A program made the position numbers and the translations under genes. A DNA stretch of 64,000 nt from an uncultured Alphaproteobacteria bacterium (lineage in GTDB: Bacteria; Pseudomonadota; Alphaproteobacteria; RF32; CAG-239), in contig CALXPO010000022.1 of assembly GCA_944390315.1 (NCBI GenBank), forward strand, positions 1 through 64,000, read 5' to 3'. The notes beneath the pieces were generated by a model. The model was given only the letters and a program-made list of their open reading frames with translations, did not search any database and was not told the origin of the DNA. Shown one piece after another: positions 45,019 to 53,789 of this stretch. Position 1 is the stretch's first letter. Every line of letters begins with the position of its first letter.

Positions 45019-45144
45019 AGTAACCCCTCTTAATCTTAATATAATATGTTTTCAATAAACATAAGTATAGCATACCAGTATATAATAGGTAGGGGATAAA
45101 AATCAGTATGGGGTAACGAAAAATAAGCACACTCAAATACAAAT

Positions 45145-45333
45145 TCAGTTTTTAGTATTTTCTTTTTTGCTGTTTAATTCTATTTGCAAAGTATTTTCCG
45201 AGTAATTATAGATAATATATTGATGGTGATAGACGTTTTCGACAACCACATCAATAATGCGCTTATTTTTTGATTTTTCAAAAGGCGGCGCAAAAATTGT
45301 AAGTTTTTGGATAAGAAAGTATATGTCTTTCAT
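45145..45333 (-). CDS. Small hypothetical protein
   Basis: A 62-residue protein. AAGGAG sits six bases before the ATG at 45333; an upstream in-frame ATG at 45354 lacks this. The product mixes hydrophobic strands with a polar, Lys/Asn-rich tail. No family recognised. It lies 126 bases upstream of the previous small gene on the same strand. Confidence 0.5.
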   Translation of the reverse strand: MKDIYFLIQKLTIFAPPFEKSKNKRIIDVVVENVYHHQYIIYNYSENTLQIELNSKKENTKN

Positions 45334-45455
45334 AAGTTTCTCCTTATCAAGCAAGATAAGTCTGAATAAATCAAAAACAACCTAGACGAAAATATTGCCA
45401 TAACTAGATATTATGTTTATAAAAGGCCCTAAAAGAAATATAAAAGGAGCAAGTC

Positions 45456-45926
45456 ATGGAAACAAAAACCAATGCCATGCGTATGCTTGATAAACATAGA
45501 GTACAATATAAATATTATACCTATGACGCGACGCAAGCGATTAGTGGAATTGAGGTAGCAACAGCTCTGGGACAAAATCCCAAGCAGGTTTTTAAGACAC
45601 TGGTAACGGTTGGTAAGAGCAAGCAGCATTATGTGTTTATGATACCGGTTGCGGAAGAACTTGATTTAAAAAAAGCAGCTATCGCGGCAGAAGAAAAATC
45701 GATAGAAATGGTAAAATCAAAAGAATTATTGGGTTTGACCGGCTATATTCATGGAGGTTGTTCACCTTTGGGCATGAAGAAAGTTTTTCCGACTTTTGTT
45801 GACGATACGGCGACAAATTTTGAAACTATCATTTTCAGTGCCGGAAAAATCGGTATGCAGATAGAAACTTCTTTGGAAGGTATTCGACAAATTATACCGC
45901 TGAAAGTTGCCTCATTGACGGTCTGA
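45456..45926 (+). CDS. ybaK: Cys-tRNA(Pro)/Cys-tRNA(Cys) deacylase YbaK
   Basis: A 156-residue protein of the YbaK/EbsC editing family, related to the ProRS INS domain. It hydrolyses Cys-tRNA(Pro). Seen are the N-terminal AMRMLDKHRVQYKYYTYD, the catalytic-Lys strand QVFKTLVTVG, and GYIHGGCSPLGMKK. AAAAGGAG precedes the ATG. It is likely a single-gene unit. Confidence 0.92.
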   Translation: METKTNAMRMLDKHRVQYKYYTYDATQAISGIEVATALGQNPKQVFKTLVTVGKSKQHYVFMIPVAEELDLKKAAIAAEEKSIEMVKSKELLGLTGYIHGGCSPLGMKKVFPTFVDDTATNFETIIFSAGKIGMQIETSLEGIRQIIPLKVASLTV

Positions 45927-45995
45927 AAAGATAATGATTTGACAAAATAATGATGATGTGCTAGCTTTAAAAAAATTAAAATTTTTAATGCTATT

Positions 45996-46280
45996 ATGAA
46001 TAAAAACTCAAACAATACGGTTACGGAACAAGAAGTTCAAGCCGTTTTTGACAAAATTAAGTATATTGTTGCTGAGCATCTGACATGCAAAAGGAGCATG
46101 GTAACCTTGGATACAAGATGGAAAACTTTATCTGCGGACTACCTTGACCTTGCTTATTTGGCAATGGAGGTAGAAGATTTGTTTCCAATCATTGTTAATG
46201 AGAACCAGGGCTGGACGCCTTATAATACCATACGCGAAACCTGCATCAGTATAGCACAAAGTCTGAATAGTAGAAAGTGA
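45996..46280 (+). CDS. Acyl-carrier-protein-like protein without the phosphopantetheine serine
   Basis: A 94-residue helical protein. Residues about 18-88 follow the ACP pattern: YIVAEHLTCKRSMVTLDTRW, then LSADYLDLAYLAMEVEDLF in place of the usual GADSLDxVELVMxxEExF, then a third helix IRETCISIAQSL. The Ser that takes 4'-phosphopantetheine is Tyr here (ADYLD). If homologous, it cannot be a normal carrier and may be a structural or regulatory relative. Shine-Dalgarno is weak. A terminator follows at 46297. Homology is a by-eye call. Confidence 0.65.
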   Translation: MNKNSNNTVTEQEVQAVFDKIKYIVAEHLTCKRSMVTLDTRWKTLSADYLDLAYLAMEVEDLFPIIVNENQGWTPYNTIRETCISIAQSLNSRK

Positions 46281-46296
46281 CTATTCCGAAATTCCA

Positions 46297-46337
46297 ATCC
46301 CCAAATTCTTATCTTATCAGAATTGGGGATTTTTTTA
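46297..46337 (+). terminator. Rho-independent terminator after the ACP-like gene
   Basis: ATCCCCAAATTCT pairs with AGAATTGGGGAT (one bulge), followed by seven Ts. Confidence 0.85.
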
Positions 46338-46426
46338 TAAGCCGTTATACAGATTTCAAAGCCGAACAACATGCGGTTATCTGGGTTTGAAGTTCCCGTG
46401 ACGGACAAAACATAAGCCAGAAAACA

Positions 46427-46489
46427 GATATAGATACCTCCTTGGGGTTGGAGGTATCTATATCATAGAAACTCTTGCAAGGGCAAGAG
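46427..46489 (-). terminator. Paired inverted repeats downstream of the metal ATPase
   Basis: A perfect 15-base inverted repeat GATATAGATACCTCC / GGAGGTATCTATATC (46427-46464, eight-base loop) and an adjacent CTCTTGC/GCAAGAG hairpin (46472-46489) lie 55-117 bases beyond the stop of the minus-strand ATPase gene. A short TGTTTTC follows the larger hairpin on that strand. A terminator is the simplest reading, but the weak T-run leaves room for another role. Confidence 0.5.
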
Positions 46490-46543
46490 CAAGGAGATAG
46501 GGTTGTCCTATATTTACTTTTGCTTTTGTGTAAGTCAGTTTTT

Positions 46544-48442
46544 TTAGTTTTTATAAGCACGCAAAGCATTGACAACGGCAAGTAAAGCCGTTCCCGTATC
46601 TGCAAAAACAGCGCCCCACATGGTCACCATTCCCATGGCTCCAAGAATTAAAAACAAGACTTTGACGCCTAAAGCAAAAATAATGTTTTGATGAACAATA
46701 AGCATGGTTTTGCGAGCAGATTTAATTGCGGTAACAACCTTTTGCGGATTGTCATCCATAATAACGGCGTCGGCAGCTTCGATTGCGGCGTCAGAGCCCA
46801 ATCCGCCCATGGCAATGCCGACATCGGCTCTTGCCAAAACCGGAGCATCGTTAATACCGTCACCGACAAAAACAGTTTTTCCTTCATTATTTTGTGCCAT
46901 AATCTGTTCTATTTTCTCAACTTTTCCCGCCGGAAGCAAGGAATGTTCAAAATGTTGAATGTTGAGCTCTTTAGCAACAAAAGCAGCCGTTTGAGCATTA
47001 TCGCCGGTGAGCATATATGTGGCAATTGATGCTTGATGCAAACTGTCAATGGCCGCCTTTGCATTTTCTTTTGGCTGATCAGAAATTTCGATAGCCCCCA
47101 GATATTGATGATTTTTTGCAACATAAACAGTTGTTAAAGTTGGTTGAGGCAAAATATTTTTTATGCCGTAGTGTTCCATTAACAAACGATTGCCTACTAA
47201 AATTTCACTATCTGTCATGGCCTTAATTCCCATACCGGCAATTTCTTCAATTTGCGGATTTATATTGTCAAAATTCATTTCTTTTGCGGCACGTTTGATA
47301 GATAAGGCAATCGGGTGATTAGAAAATTTTTCGGCAATAGCGGCATAGAATAAGACATCGTGTGCGGTAGCCGTTGTATCAGGGATAATTTGACTGACTT
47401 CAAAATTTCCCTTAGTTAGCGTTCCCGTTTTATCAAATACAACGTTTTTCGTTTTTGCCAGATTTTCCAAGAAATTTCCGCCTTTTATCAATATTCCTTT
47501 ACGCGATGCGCCTCCGATTCCGGCAAAGAAAGTAAGAGGTACGGATATGACCAAAGCACAAGGACAGGAAATAACTAAAAAGGTGAGTGCGCGATTCAGC
47601 CACATTGAAAAATTTTGTTGCGGCAGCAGCAAAGGCGGAAGCAGAGCCAATAAGACAGCGGCAATGACAACCACAGGCGTGTAATAATGGGCAAAACGTG
47701 TTATAAATTTTTCTGTATGAGCTTTTTTTGTTTCGGCATGTTCGACCAATTCAATAATTTTGTTAACGGTGGATTCACCAAAAGGACGTGAAACCTTAAT
47801 TTTAAGCCAGCCGTCGGTATTGATGCAGCCACTGATGGCTTCGTCTCCGATTTTTAATTTTCGCGGCAGCGATTCTCCGGTCAGAGCGGAAGTATCGACA
47901 TTAGCTTGTCCGTCGACAACGATTCCGTCCAAGGGAATTTTTTCACCGCTTTTAACAAGAATAATTTGTCCGATTTTAATTTGTTCGGGTGATTTTTGTA
48001 TTTCACGATTATCTTCAACAAGCCAAGCGCTATCGGGGCGAATGTCCATAAGCGCCGCAATAGAGCCTTTTGATTTTTCAACGGCTTTGTGTTGAAGATA
48101 TTCTCCAATCTGGTAGAGAATCATAACCATGGCAGCTTCAGGGTATTCGCCGATGGCAACGGCGCCGACAGTAGCGACGGTCATAAGGGTATTTTCATCG
48201 AGCCATTTAAGTTTTATTAAGTTTTTGAGGGCTTCGAGAATGACTTCGTAACCTGCGACAAGCCAAGAGAGAAGTAAGATAAAGTGGCTAAGAGAAGGGG
48301 AAAATACGGAAGATATACCCAAAGCAAAGAGGGCGAGGGCAACAAATATAATTTTCAATATGCCAAATTTTTCGGTTTCGGGATGAGAACCGCATCCACT
48401 ATGGCAACTTGTTTGTAAGTTATGGTTATGATGATTTTTCAT
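46544..48442 (-). CDS. Heavy-metal translocating P-type ATPase (ZntA/CadA type)
   Basis: About 632 residues, PIB-type. The short N-terminus is rich in His and Cys (MKNHHNHN, CHSGCGSH) in place of a folded HMA domain. Then come membrane pairs, the actuator TGES, the CPC ion site (ISCPCALVISVP), the phosphorylation site DKTGTLTKG, the HP motif (NHPIA) and GDGINDAP. CPC with the divergent ArsR/SmtB gene suggests export of Zn2+, Cd2+ or Pb2+. The 48442 ATG has AGGA upstream; 48463 lacks this. Metal choice is inference. Confidence 0.92.
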   Translation of the reverse strand: MKNHHNHNLQTSCHSGCGSHPETEKFGILKIIFVALALFALGISSVFSPSLSHFILLLSWLVAGYEVILEALKNLIKLKWLDENTLMTVATVGAVAIGEYPEAAMVMILYQIGEYLQHKAVEKSKGSIAALMDIRPDSAWLVEDNREIQKSPEQIKIGQIILVKSGEKIPLDGIVVDGQANVDTSALTGESLPRKLKIGDEAISGCINTDGWLKIKVSRPFGESTVNKIIELVEHAETKKAHTEKFITRFAHYYTPVVVIAAVLLALLPPLLLPQQNFSMWLNRALTFLVISCPCALVISVPLTFFAGIGGASRKGILIKGGNFLENLAKTKNVVFDKTGTLTKGNFEVSQIIPDTTATAHDVLFYAAIAEKFSNHPIALSIKRAAKEMNFDNINPQIEEIAGMGIKAMTDSEILVGNRLLMEHYGIKNILPQPTLTTVYVAKNHQYLGAIEISDQPKENAKAAIDSLHQASIATYMLTGDNAQTAAFVAKELNIQHFEHSLLPAGKVEKIEQIMAQNNEGKTVFVGDGINDAPVLARADVGIAMGGLGSDAAIEAADAVIMDDNPQKVVTAIKSARKTMLIVHQNIIFALGVKVLFLILGAMGMVTMWGAVFADTGTALLAVVNALRAYKN

Positions 48443-48490
48443 TTTTTTAGTCCTACTGTACATTAAATACTTAAGCTACATATATAATAG

Positions 48491-48506
48491 TTGAACAATT
48501 GTTCAA
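48491..48506. promoter_or_regulatory. Predicted ArsR/SmtB operator
   Basis: A perfect palindrome TTGAACAA-TTGTTCAA lies between the divergent metal ATPase and ArsR/SmtB genes, 49 bases before the ATPase start and 86 before arsR. The TGAACA/TGTTCA half-sites match the known SmtB/CzrA-type operators. Repressor binding here would shut off the ATPase and probably the repressor itself until metal binds. Confidence 0.75.
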
Positions 48507-48591
48507 TTGTCAAGATAAAAAATAAAAATCTTGTACTTCAACCACAATATGGATATTGTAAACATAAATATAAAGCGAGGTTGAAGAAAAA

Positions 48592-48945
48592 ATGAAAGAG
48601 ATACAATCAGATTGCACGGCAGTAAATCCGGAAATTGTTAAAAAAGTCAGTTCTCAAATGCCGGACGAAAATTTACTGGGCGACCTCTCGGATTTTTTTA
48701 AAGTTATGGGAGATGCTACCCGAATCAATATTTTATGGGCCTTAGAAAAAGAATCGGTTTGTGTTAACGACTTGGCAGTTTTGCTCCATATGACCAAATC
48801 AGCCGTTTCGCATCAACTAAAAATTCTGCGCACGGCAAAATTAGTCAGAGCCGATAAAAAAGGCAAAAACGTTTATTATGCCCTAAATGATGAACATGTT
48901 AAAACGATTTGGGCCAAAGCCATAGAACATTTAACTGAAAAGTAA
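48592..48945 (+). CDS. ArsR/SmtB family metal-sensing repressor
   Basis: A 117-residue winged-helix protein. The recognition helix region is MTKSAVSHQLKILR. An alpha3-type site lies in the ESVCVNDLA segment (the usual ELCVxDL metal-site region) and an alpha5 pattern DEHVKTIWAKAIEHLTE (D-x-H ... H-x-x-E) matches the zinc site of SmtB/CzrA. It most likely senses Zn2+ or a related metal. It is divergent from the P-type ATPase and shares the operator at 48491-48506. Confidence 0.88.
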   Translation: MKEIQSDCTAVNPEIVKKVSSQMPDENLLGDLSDFFKVMGDATRINILWALEKESVCVNDLAVLLHMTKSAVSHQLKILRTAKLVRADKKGKNVYYALNDEHVKTIWAKAIEHLTEK

Positions 48946-48952
48946 ATATAAA

Positions 48953-49849
48953 ATGTGGGTATTATTTGCGCTTTTGACAAGTTTGTTGGATGCCAGCTAT
49001 TATCTGTGTAATCAAACGGTAAAATTGTCGCCGCAACTATTTATTTTGTTGCGAGGTTATATTCCAGCCTTGTTGGTTTTCCCGTTTTTGCCGTTTTTTC
49101 AGGCTCCCGAAAAACCTATATTTTATCTTGTCTGCGTCGGGCAAGGCATATTTATCGCATATCATGATTTTGCAGGCTTTAAGGCTATTCGCCGATTCGG
49201 AGCGGAAATCGTATCTTCGATATTGCCGCTTAGCACCGGAATGTTGTTTGTCTTTTGGTTGGTGGCAGAGCCGTCAATGTCTGTTCAGTATTGGATGAAT
49301 AAAACACAATTCCTTTTAATAACGGCGTCGGTTACAGGAATCATTTATTCAGTATACAAATACAATCATCAACCGGAGAGTTCCGCGGCATTAAAATACA
49401 TGTGGTTGATGCTTTTTGCCGCGATGTCAATTAATGTGTTAAATAAGGTTGCAACGGCAAATGGAGATTCTTCTCCGATGTCCATCGGTATTTATTATGC
49501 TTTTGTATCGAGTCTTTCGGTCGGAATTCTGAATACAATTATATATTTGAAGTCTTCTGAGCGAAAAAGGGTTTATGATTTATCAATGTTACGCAGTCCC
49601 AAAGTCTGGGGAATATATGTTTTGCTCTTGTTAAGTATGATTTCTAAAAATATGGCAATGAATTACAGTCCCAATCCGACTTATGTTGCGGCATTGATTT
49701 ATCTTTCGATTCTATGGATTGTTATAGGCAATCACTTGCTGAACAAATTAAAACTAGCTCCGGTTTATCCGCATACCAAATGGCGCTATGTTCTTTTGTT
49801 GGTGATTTCAAGCATTGTTCTGATATTAGTTACGAGTACAAATAGCTAA
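48953..49849 (+). CDS. DMT-superfamily (EamA-like) transporter
   Basis: A 298-residue membrane protein with about ten membrane segments in two halves, as in the EamA family of drug/metabolite transporters. The GAEIVSSILPLSTGMLFVFW and NPTYVAALIYLSILWIVIG segments fit the paired repeat. Substrate unknown. It starts eight bases after the arsR stop and may be co-transcribed with it, though the link to metal is not clear from sequence. Confidence 0.78.
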   Translation: MWVLFALLTSLLDASYYLCNQTVKLSPQLFILLRGYIPALLVFPFLPFFQAPEKPIFYLVCVGQGIFIAYHDFAGFKAIRRFGAEIVSSILPLSTGMLFVFWLVAEPSMSVQYWMNKTQFLLITASVTGIIYSVYKYNHQPESSAALKYMWLMLFAAMSINVLNKVATANGDSSPMSIGIYYAFVSSLSVGILNTIIYLKSSERKRVYDLSMLRSPKVWGIYVLLLLSMISKNMAMNYSPNPTYVAALIYLSILWIVIGNHLLNKLKLAPVYPHTKWRYVLLLVISSIVLILVTSTNS

Positions 49850-50018
49850 ATTGATTGAAATTACGAATTAAATAAATTTTTTTGCAATTTGAGGTTTTGT
49901 TCATTGCGGTATTCTTGATTTGAGAGTTTTTTGGCTGTGTTTGGAAAAATATATTTGCAGGAGTTGGTACTTTTATGAAATCTTTAATATTTATTTTATG
50001 TGATTGGATATTTGAAGC

Positions 50019-50049
50019 AAAAAAAAACATCTTCCGTTTGCGAAAGATG
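50019..50049 (-). terminator. Rho-independent terminator of tRNA-Lys
   Basis: On the minus strand CATCTTTCG pairs with CGGAAGATG around a four-base loop and is followed by nine Ts. Confidence 0.88.
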
Positions 50050-50058
50050 CTTTGTTAT

Positions 50059-50134
50059 TGGTGAGCTCGACGGGATTCGAACCCATGACCCTTTGATTAA
50101 AAGTCAAATGCTCTACCGACTGAGCTACGAGCCC
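50059..50134 (-). tRNA. tRNA-Lys (anticodon UUU)
   Basis: A 76-base tRNA with CCA encoded. Acceptor GGGCTCG/CGAGCTC, D-arm GCTC-AGTCGGTA-GAGC, anticodon arm TTTGA-CTTTTAA-TCAAA reading UUU, and T-arm TGGG-TTCGAAT-CCCG are all seen. It has its own terminator. Confidence 0.95.
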
Positions 50135-50295
50135 GCTCACTTAACGAGCAAATGTATAATGGATAAAAAATCCTAAGTCAATAAAAAAATCTAAAAAAGT
50201 TAAAAAATATAAAAAATAGTTTATTTGTTAAGAATTGTATGTTATCATCACCAACATATTTGAGAGTAAAACATCGTTATTTAAGGATTAAACAG

Positions 50296-50610
50296 ATGTC
50301 AGACATAAAAAATTCACAGCAATCCGGACGTTATGATATGCTGCAGAATGCTGCCGGAGAAATTCTCATCATCATTGAGTATAGAGATGGTGGACCGGAA
50401 AACCCCCGTTTGGTCTATGACGGCGGCGATCAGGCTTTGTTGTATCGTAGTCGTGAAAGTGCTTTTATGCTTAACTCTATTGCACAGGAAGCACGTATGC
50501 CGCTTAAGTCAGTTAATGAAGTGCTGATGGTTGAAATTGAAAATGATGATGTCGCTCGCGAGTATAAAGTTCCTGTTCGTATTGTTAGAAATTTGCAAGC
50601 GTTGGCATAA
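50296..50610 (+). CDS. Hypothetical small protein
   Basis: A 104-residue protein; AAGGA sits eight bases before the ATG at 50296, so the longer frame from 50239 is rejected. The middle shows beta-strands (EILIIIEYRDGG, PRLVYDGGDQALLYR) and a C-terminal helix. No family recognised with confidence. It precedes nuoL but is separated from it by a terminator-like hairpin, so it is not simply part of that operon. Confidence 0.65.
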   Translation: MSDIKNSQQSGRYDMLQNAAGEILIIIEYRDGGPENPRLVYDGGDQALLYRSRESAFMLNSIAQEARMPLKSVNEVLMVEIENDDVAREYKVPVRIVRNLQALA

Positions 50611-50622
50611 ACATAACAACTT

Positions 50623-50661
50623 AACAACAAATAAGGGCCCAAAGAGCCCTTATTGTTGTTA
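50623..50661 (+). terminator. Terminator-like hairpin before nuoL
   Basis: AACAACAAATAAGGGC pairs with GCCCTTATTGTTGTT, a long stem with a seven-base loop. The T-rich right arm can serve as a weak U-tract. It ends 24 bases before the nuoL start. Confidence 0.75.
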
Positions 50662-50684
50662 TTAAAGTTGCAACGGAAAATAAA

Positions 50685-52340
50685 ATGTTGGTTAAGGTAC
50701 TTTTTTTGCTTCTGAGTGCCGGAATAATCTCAGAATTTGTTCCCAAAAATCGATTGCCGATTCTATGGTCGCTGATTGCTTCTGCCGCAGTTGCCTTTTT
50801 TATCTATATGTTAACTCAATTGGGACCAACACCTGATTTAAAAATTGATTATCCTTGGTTAGAAATTCCTAATTTGGCGGTAAATCTGGATATTATACTC
50901 AATTCTCATAATATTCATTTGGTGTTTGCGTTGTCAGTTTTGGCTTTTCTTGTGCTTTTGCAAAGTGCTTTTGGCGAAGAAAAAGAAAAAAATACCTTTA
51001 ACGGATTGGTTCTGCTAAATTTGTTTTCGGCATTGATGCTTGTCTTTGCTGATAATTATATACAAATGCTGGTAGCCGTCGGTGTTTGCGATGTATTGGT
51101 TTTTAGCGTAATCAATAACATTGAAGCCAAAAAAACATATATTTATGCAAATTTTCTGGCCGATATCGGCTTGTTGAGTATATTTGCCGTTATCCTCGGA
51201 CAAGGGGGCGGGCTGGATTTAAAAAATTTGGCGGATTATGCCAAATTCGGCCACCACAAAGATTTTGTGGCTATCATATTGTTGGTATGTATTTTTATCA
51301 AAACAGGTCTATTCCCATTTCATGGTACGTATGTCAAAATGCGTCAAATCGGTTTTAACCGCCTGAACTATGTCTTATACGCAGCAACGCCGTTGACCGG
51401 TTATTTGTTGTTGTTAAAAACAGAGCCTTTGTTGCAAATTTCCCATTACTCCTACCCCTTGTTGCAAATTATGGCCTTATTGTCTTTAGTATGGGGGTGT
51501 GTGGGAGCCGTAACAATTGATAATTTAAAACAGAAAAATGTATATTTTGCATTAATGTTTTGGGGATTTGCTTATGGCTTTACGGCTTTTGGTACCAGAT
51601 TGGAAGATTTCTATTTTGCTTCAGTCTTAACAATGTCTTTTTTGTTTGGACAGATTTTGCTGTTGGCTTACAAAATCTGTTCCAATGAAATATATGTTTC
51701 TGAAACGGGAGGATTTTTACCTAGAGTCAAATTTACGTTTTTACTTATCATTTTGGTGATAAGTTCATTTTATGCCGTTCTGATGGTTCCGGTGCAACAA
51801 AATCTCTGGTTGAGCATTGTATACGGAATTATCTTTTCCATAGTTTCGGCCCATGTGCTTTCTCAAATATTACTTGGCCCAAGTAAAGCAGACGACAGAG
51901 TTCAGGCTATGGCTAAAAATCCATCGATTTTGCTTTGGCTGCCGATGGCAATAATCGCATTTGCCGTATTATGGCATTTTAAGCCCTCAATCACCTCGCT
52001 TTTACTATGCGTATTTACGTGGATACTGTTATTTGTATATAGGCCGCTCAAGCGCTTTGATTATTTGTATGAAAAAGATAATATTCAAAAAGCGGATTAT
52101 ATATCTGAAGTGTACAATTTATTGATTGTTACGCCGATTACGGTGTTTGGGCGTTTGTTGTGGGTAACGGTAGAATTCGTTTTCTTTGAGCGAACCATCA
52201 TCAGCTCAATACAAAAATGTCTAGATTTTATGGTCTTTTTGTTTCGCCGTATCCATTCCGGTACTTTTTTGGGAGCTGTCGCTTTTACGACAGTAGGAAT
52301 TTTGGTTATGTTTGTGGCTTGGTGGTATGGGAATAGATAA
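50685..52340 (+). CDS. nuoL: Divergent NuoL-like antiporter subunit
   Basis: A 551-residue membrane protein, shorter than typical NuoL (about 600-650). Homology is seen at LVFADNYIQM (usual LVLADNLLLM), at IFIKTGLFPFH (the broken-helix Lys, kept) and at LYAATPLTGYLLL (usual IHAATMVTAGVYL). The Glu of the usual GWEGVGLCSY segment is Val, the following His is Tyr, the HAFFK Lys/His are absent, and the GFFSKDE segment is missing. Canonical proton transfer therefore looks impaired. It begins a nuoL-nuoM-nuoN-birA-rnj run; nuoA-K are not upstream. Symbol is given by homology and order, not function. Confidence 0.72.
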   Translation: MLVKVLFLLLSAGIISEFVPKNRLPILWSLIASAAVAFFIYMLTQLGPTPDLKIDYPWLEIPNLAVNLDIILNSHNIHLVFALSVLAFLVLLQSAFGEEKEKNTFNGLVLLNLFSALMLVFADNYIQMLVAVGVCDVLVFSVINNIEAKKTYIYANFLADIGLLSIFAVILGQGGGLDLKNLADYAKFGHHKDFVAIILLVCIFIKTGLFPFHGTYVKMRQIGFNRLNYVLYAATPLTGYLLLLKTEPLLQISHYSYPLLQIMALLSLVWGCVGAVTIDNLKQKNVYFALMFWGFAYGFTAFGTRLEDFYFASVLTMSFLFGQILLLAYKICSNEIYVSETGGFLPRVKFTFLLIILVISSFYAVLMVPVQQNLWLSIVYGIIFSIVSAHVLSQILLGPSKADDRVQAMAKNPSILLWLPMAIIAFAVLWHFKPSITSLLLCVFTWILLFVYRPLKRFDYLYEKDNIQKADYISEVYNLLIVTPITVFGRLLWVTVEFVFFERTIISSIQKCLDFMVFLFRRIHSGTFLGAVAFTTVGILVMFVAWWYGNR

Positions 52341-53780
52341 ATGGAAAATTTAAAAAATCTTGTTAATATAATTATCATAATCCCTTTACTCGGAGTTTTC
52401 TTTACGTCACTTTCACGTGAAGACAACAAAAGCCGTCTCAGTAATGCTTTTTGTGTCGGGGTTTTTACCATTTTATCAAATCTGATTGTTTTGTGGCGTG
52501 CAGCTTTGCAGATTAATATAGGTAAAGACAGTTGGCAGGTTGTAGAAAAATTTAACTGGATGGAAAATCCCAAAATCGAATTGGTATTTGGAATTGATGT
52601 GTTTTCACTCATGCTGATAGCCGCAGTACATATTGCGGTATTGCTCGGCATGATAGGTATTCGTCGCAACACATATAGGCAAAAGGCGTTAATTGTTTTT
52701 GCCTTGATGTTTTTAAGTCTGATAAGCGGCTACTTTTTGGCTTCGGACTTTTTTTCTTTCTATATCTTTTTTGAAGCCTTACTGCTGCCGTTGTTTATGA
52801 TGATAGGTATTTTTGGAGACATAAAAAAGCAGCAAATTTTATATCGTTTCTTCTTGTACAATCTTTTGGGAGCCGTTTTTCTCTTTGTGGCGTTGATGGC
52901 TCTATATAATCATCAAAACGTAAGCATTCGGGAAGTCAGTCAAATTGTTTTGTCAGGACATGGCGAAGTACTGGTTTGGGGATCTATTTTTATTGCCTTT
53001 TTATCAAGAATACCGATTTGGCCGTTTCACTACTGGATATCTTCGGTCAGCGTCAATATCTCAAATCCACTGGTTTTTATGGTAGCTAATATTATTCCGT
53101 TGACAGGAGTTTACGGTCTGATACGCTTTTTCCCGGTTAATGCACCGGAAGTATTACGCCCCTATTTGTTGATTCTGGAAATTATAAGTATTGTGACAAT
53201 GCTGCTGATATCATTGATAGGTATCACCAAAAAAGATATTCAGTATAAGATATTTGCATATATGACGGTGTACTATATTATGTATTTGCTGGGTGCGTTG
53301 CTGCCGACAGATGCTTTATTGATGAATATAGGTTTTTCTCTGTTTTCTTATTTGATTATTGTTGCTGCGTTGGAAGTCATGGTTGCGCATATAGATAATC
53401 AGAGACAAAGCGGAGAAATTAGCGATTGCGGCATTTTGTGCAGTATTCGCCGCAGTTCCGTCGTATTTTCATTTCTGATTTTGGCGGCAATAGGAATGCC
53501 GTTATCTTCCATGTTTTTGAATAATATGGTCATTTTGTCCGGATTGATGAAGTTTAATATAAAAATGGCGGTGTGCATATTGTTGGCAATGGTTCTTAGC
53601 GCCATAGGTTTGCTGCAACATCTTTTTTATTTGAAATATCCTCCCGAAAAAGATGAAATGAGTTTGAATTTTAAAGAAAACGAAATTGAAGATATATCCA
53701 TGAGGGTTTTTGGTGTCATGATTATGACGGCGGCACTTTTGGTTTTATCATTTATAAATCCGTTATGGTTTATTGGCTAG
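52341..53780 (+). CDS. nuoM: Divergent NuoM-like antiporter subunit
   Basis: A 479-residue membrane protein with about fourteen membrane segments. The TM5 Glu is kept (IFFEALLLPLFMMIG), but the central Lys of the VKxPxxPFH motif is Arg (SRIPIWPFHYW), the second Lys of the LLKxGxYG segment is lost (IIPLTGVYG), and the C-terminal GEF Glu is Asn (FLNNMVIL). Complex I NuoM pumps protons in the membrane arm. It directly follows nuoL (stop and start adjoin) and precedes nuoN by nine bases. Confidence 0.78.
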   Translation: MENLKNLVNIIIIIPLLGVFFTSLSREDNKSRLSNAFCVGVFTILSNLIVLWRAALQINIGKDSWQVVEKFNWMENPKIELVFGIDVFSLMLIAAVHIAVLLGMIGIRRNTYRQKALIVFALMFLSLISGYFLASDFFSFYIFFEALLLPLFMMIGIFGDIKKQQILYRFFLYNLLGAVFLFVALMALYNHQNVSIREVSQIVLSGHGEVLVWGSIFIAFLSRIPIWPFHYWISSVSVNISNPLVFMVANIIPLTGVYGLIRFFPVNAPEVLRPYLLILEIISIVTMLLISLIGITKKDIQYKIFAYMTVYYIMYLLGALLPTDALLMNIGFSLFSYLIIVAALEVMVAHIDNQRQSGEISDCGILCSIRRSSVVFSFLILAAIGMPLSSMFLNNMVILSGLMKFNIKMAVCILLAMVLSAIGLLQHLFYLKYPPEKDEMSLNFKENEIEDISMRVFGVMIMTAALLVLSFINPLWFIG

Positions 53781-53789
53781 GAGATAAAA

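Noticed and set aside
46345-46605. 86-residue open frame on the minus strand
   Set aside because: It covers the inverted repeats after the metal ATPase and the 3' end of that gene in another frame.
52097-52672. 191-residue open frame on the minus strand
   Set aside because: Antisense to the nuoL/nuoM junction; hydrophobic codons read backwards give a spurious frame.
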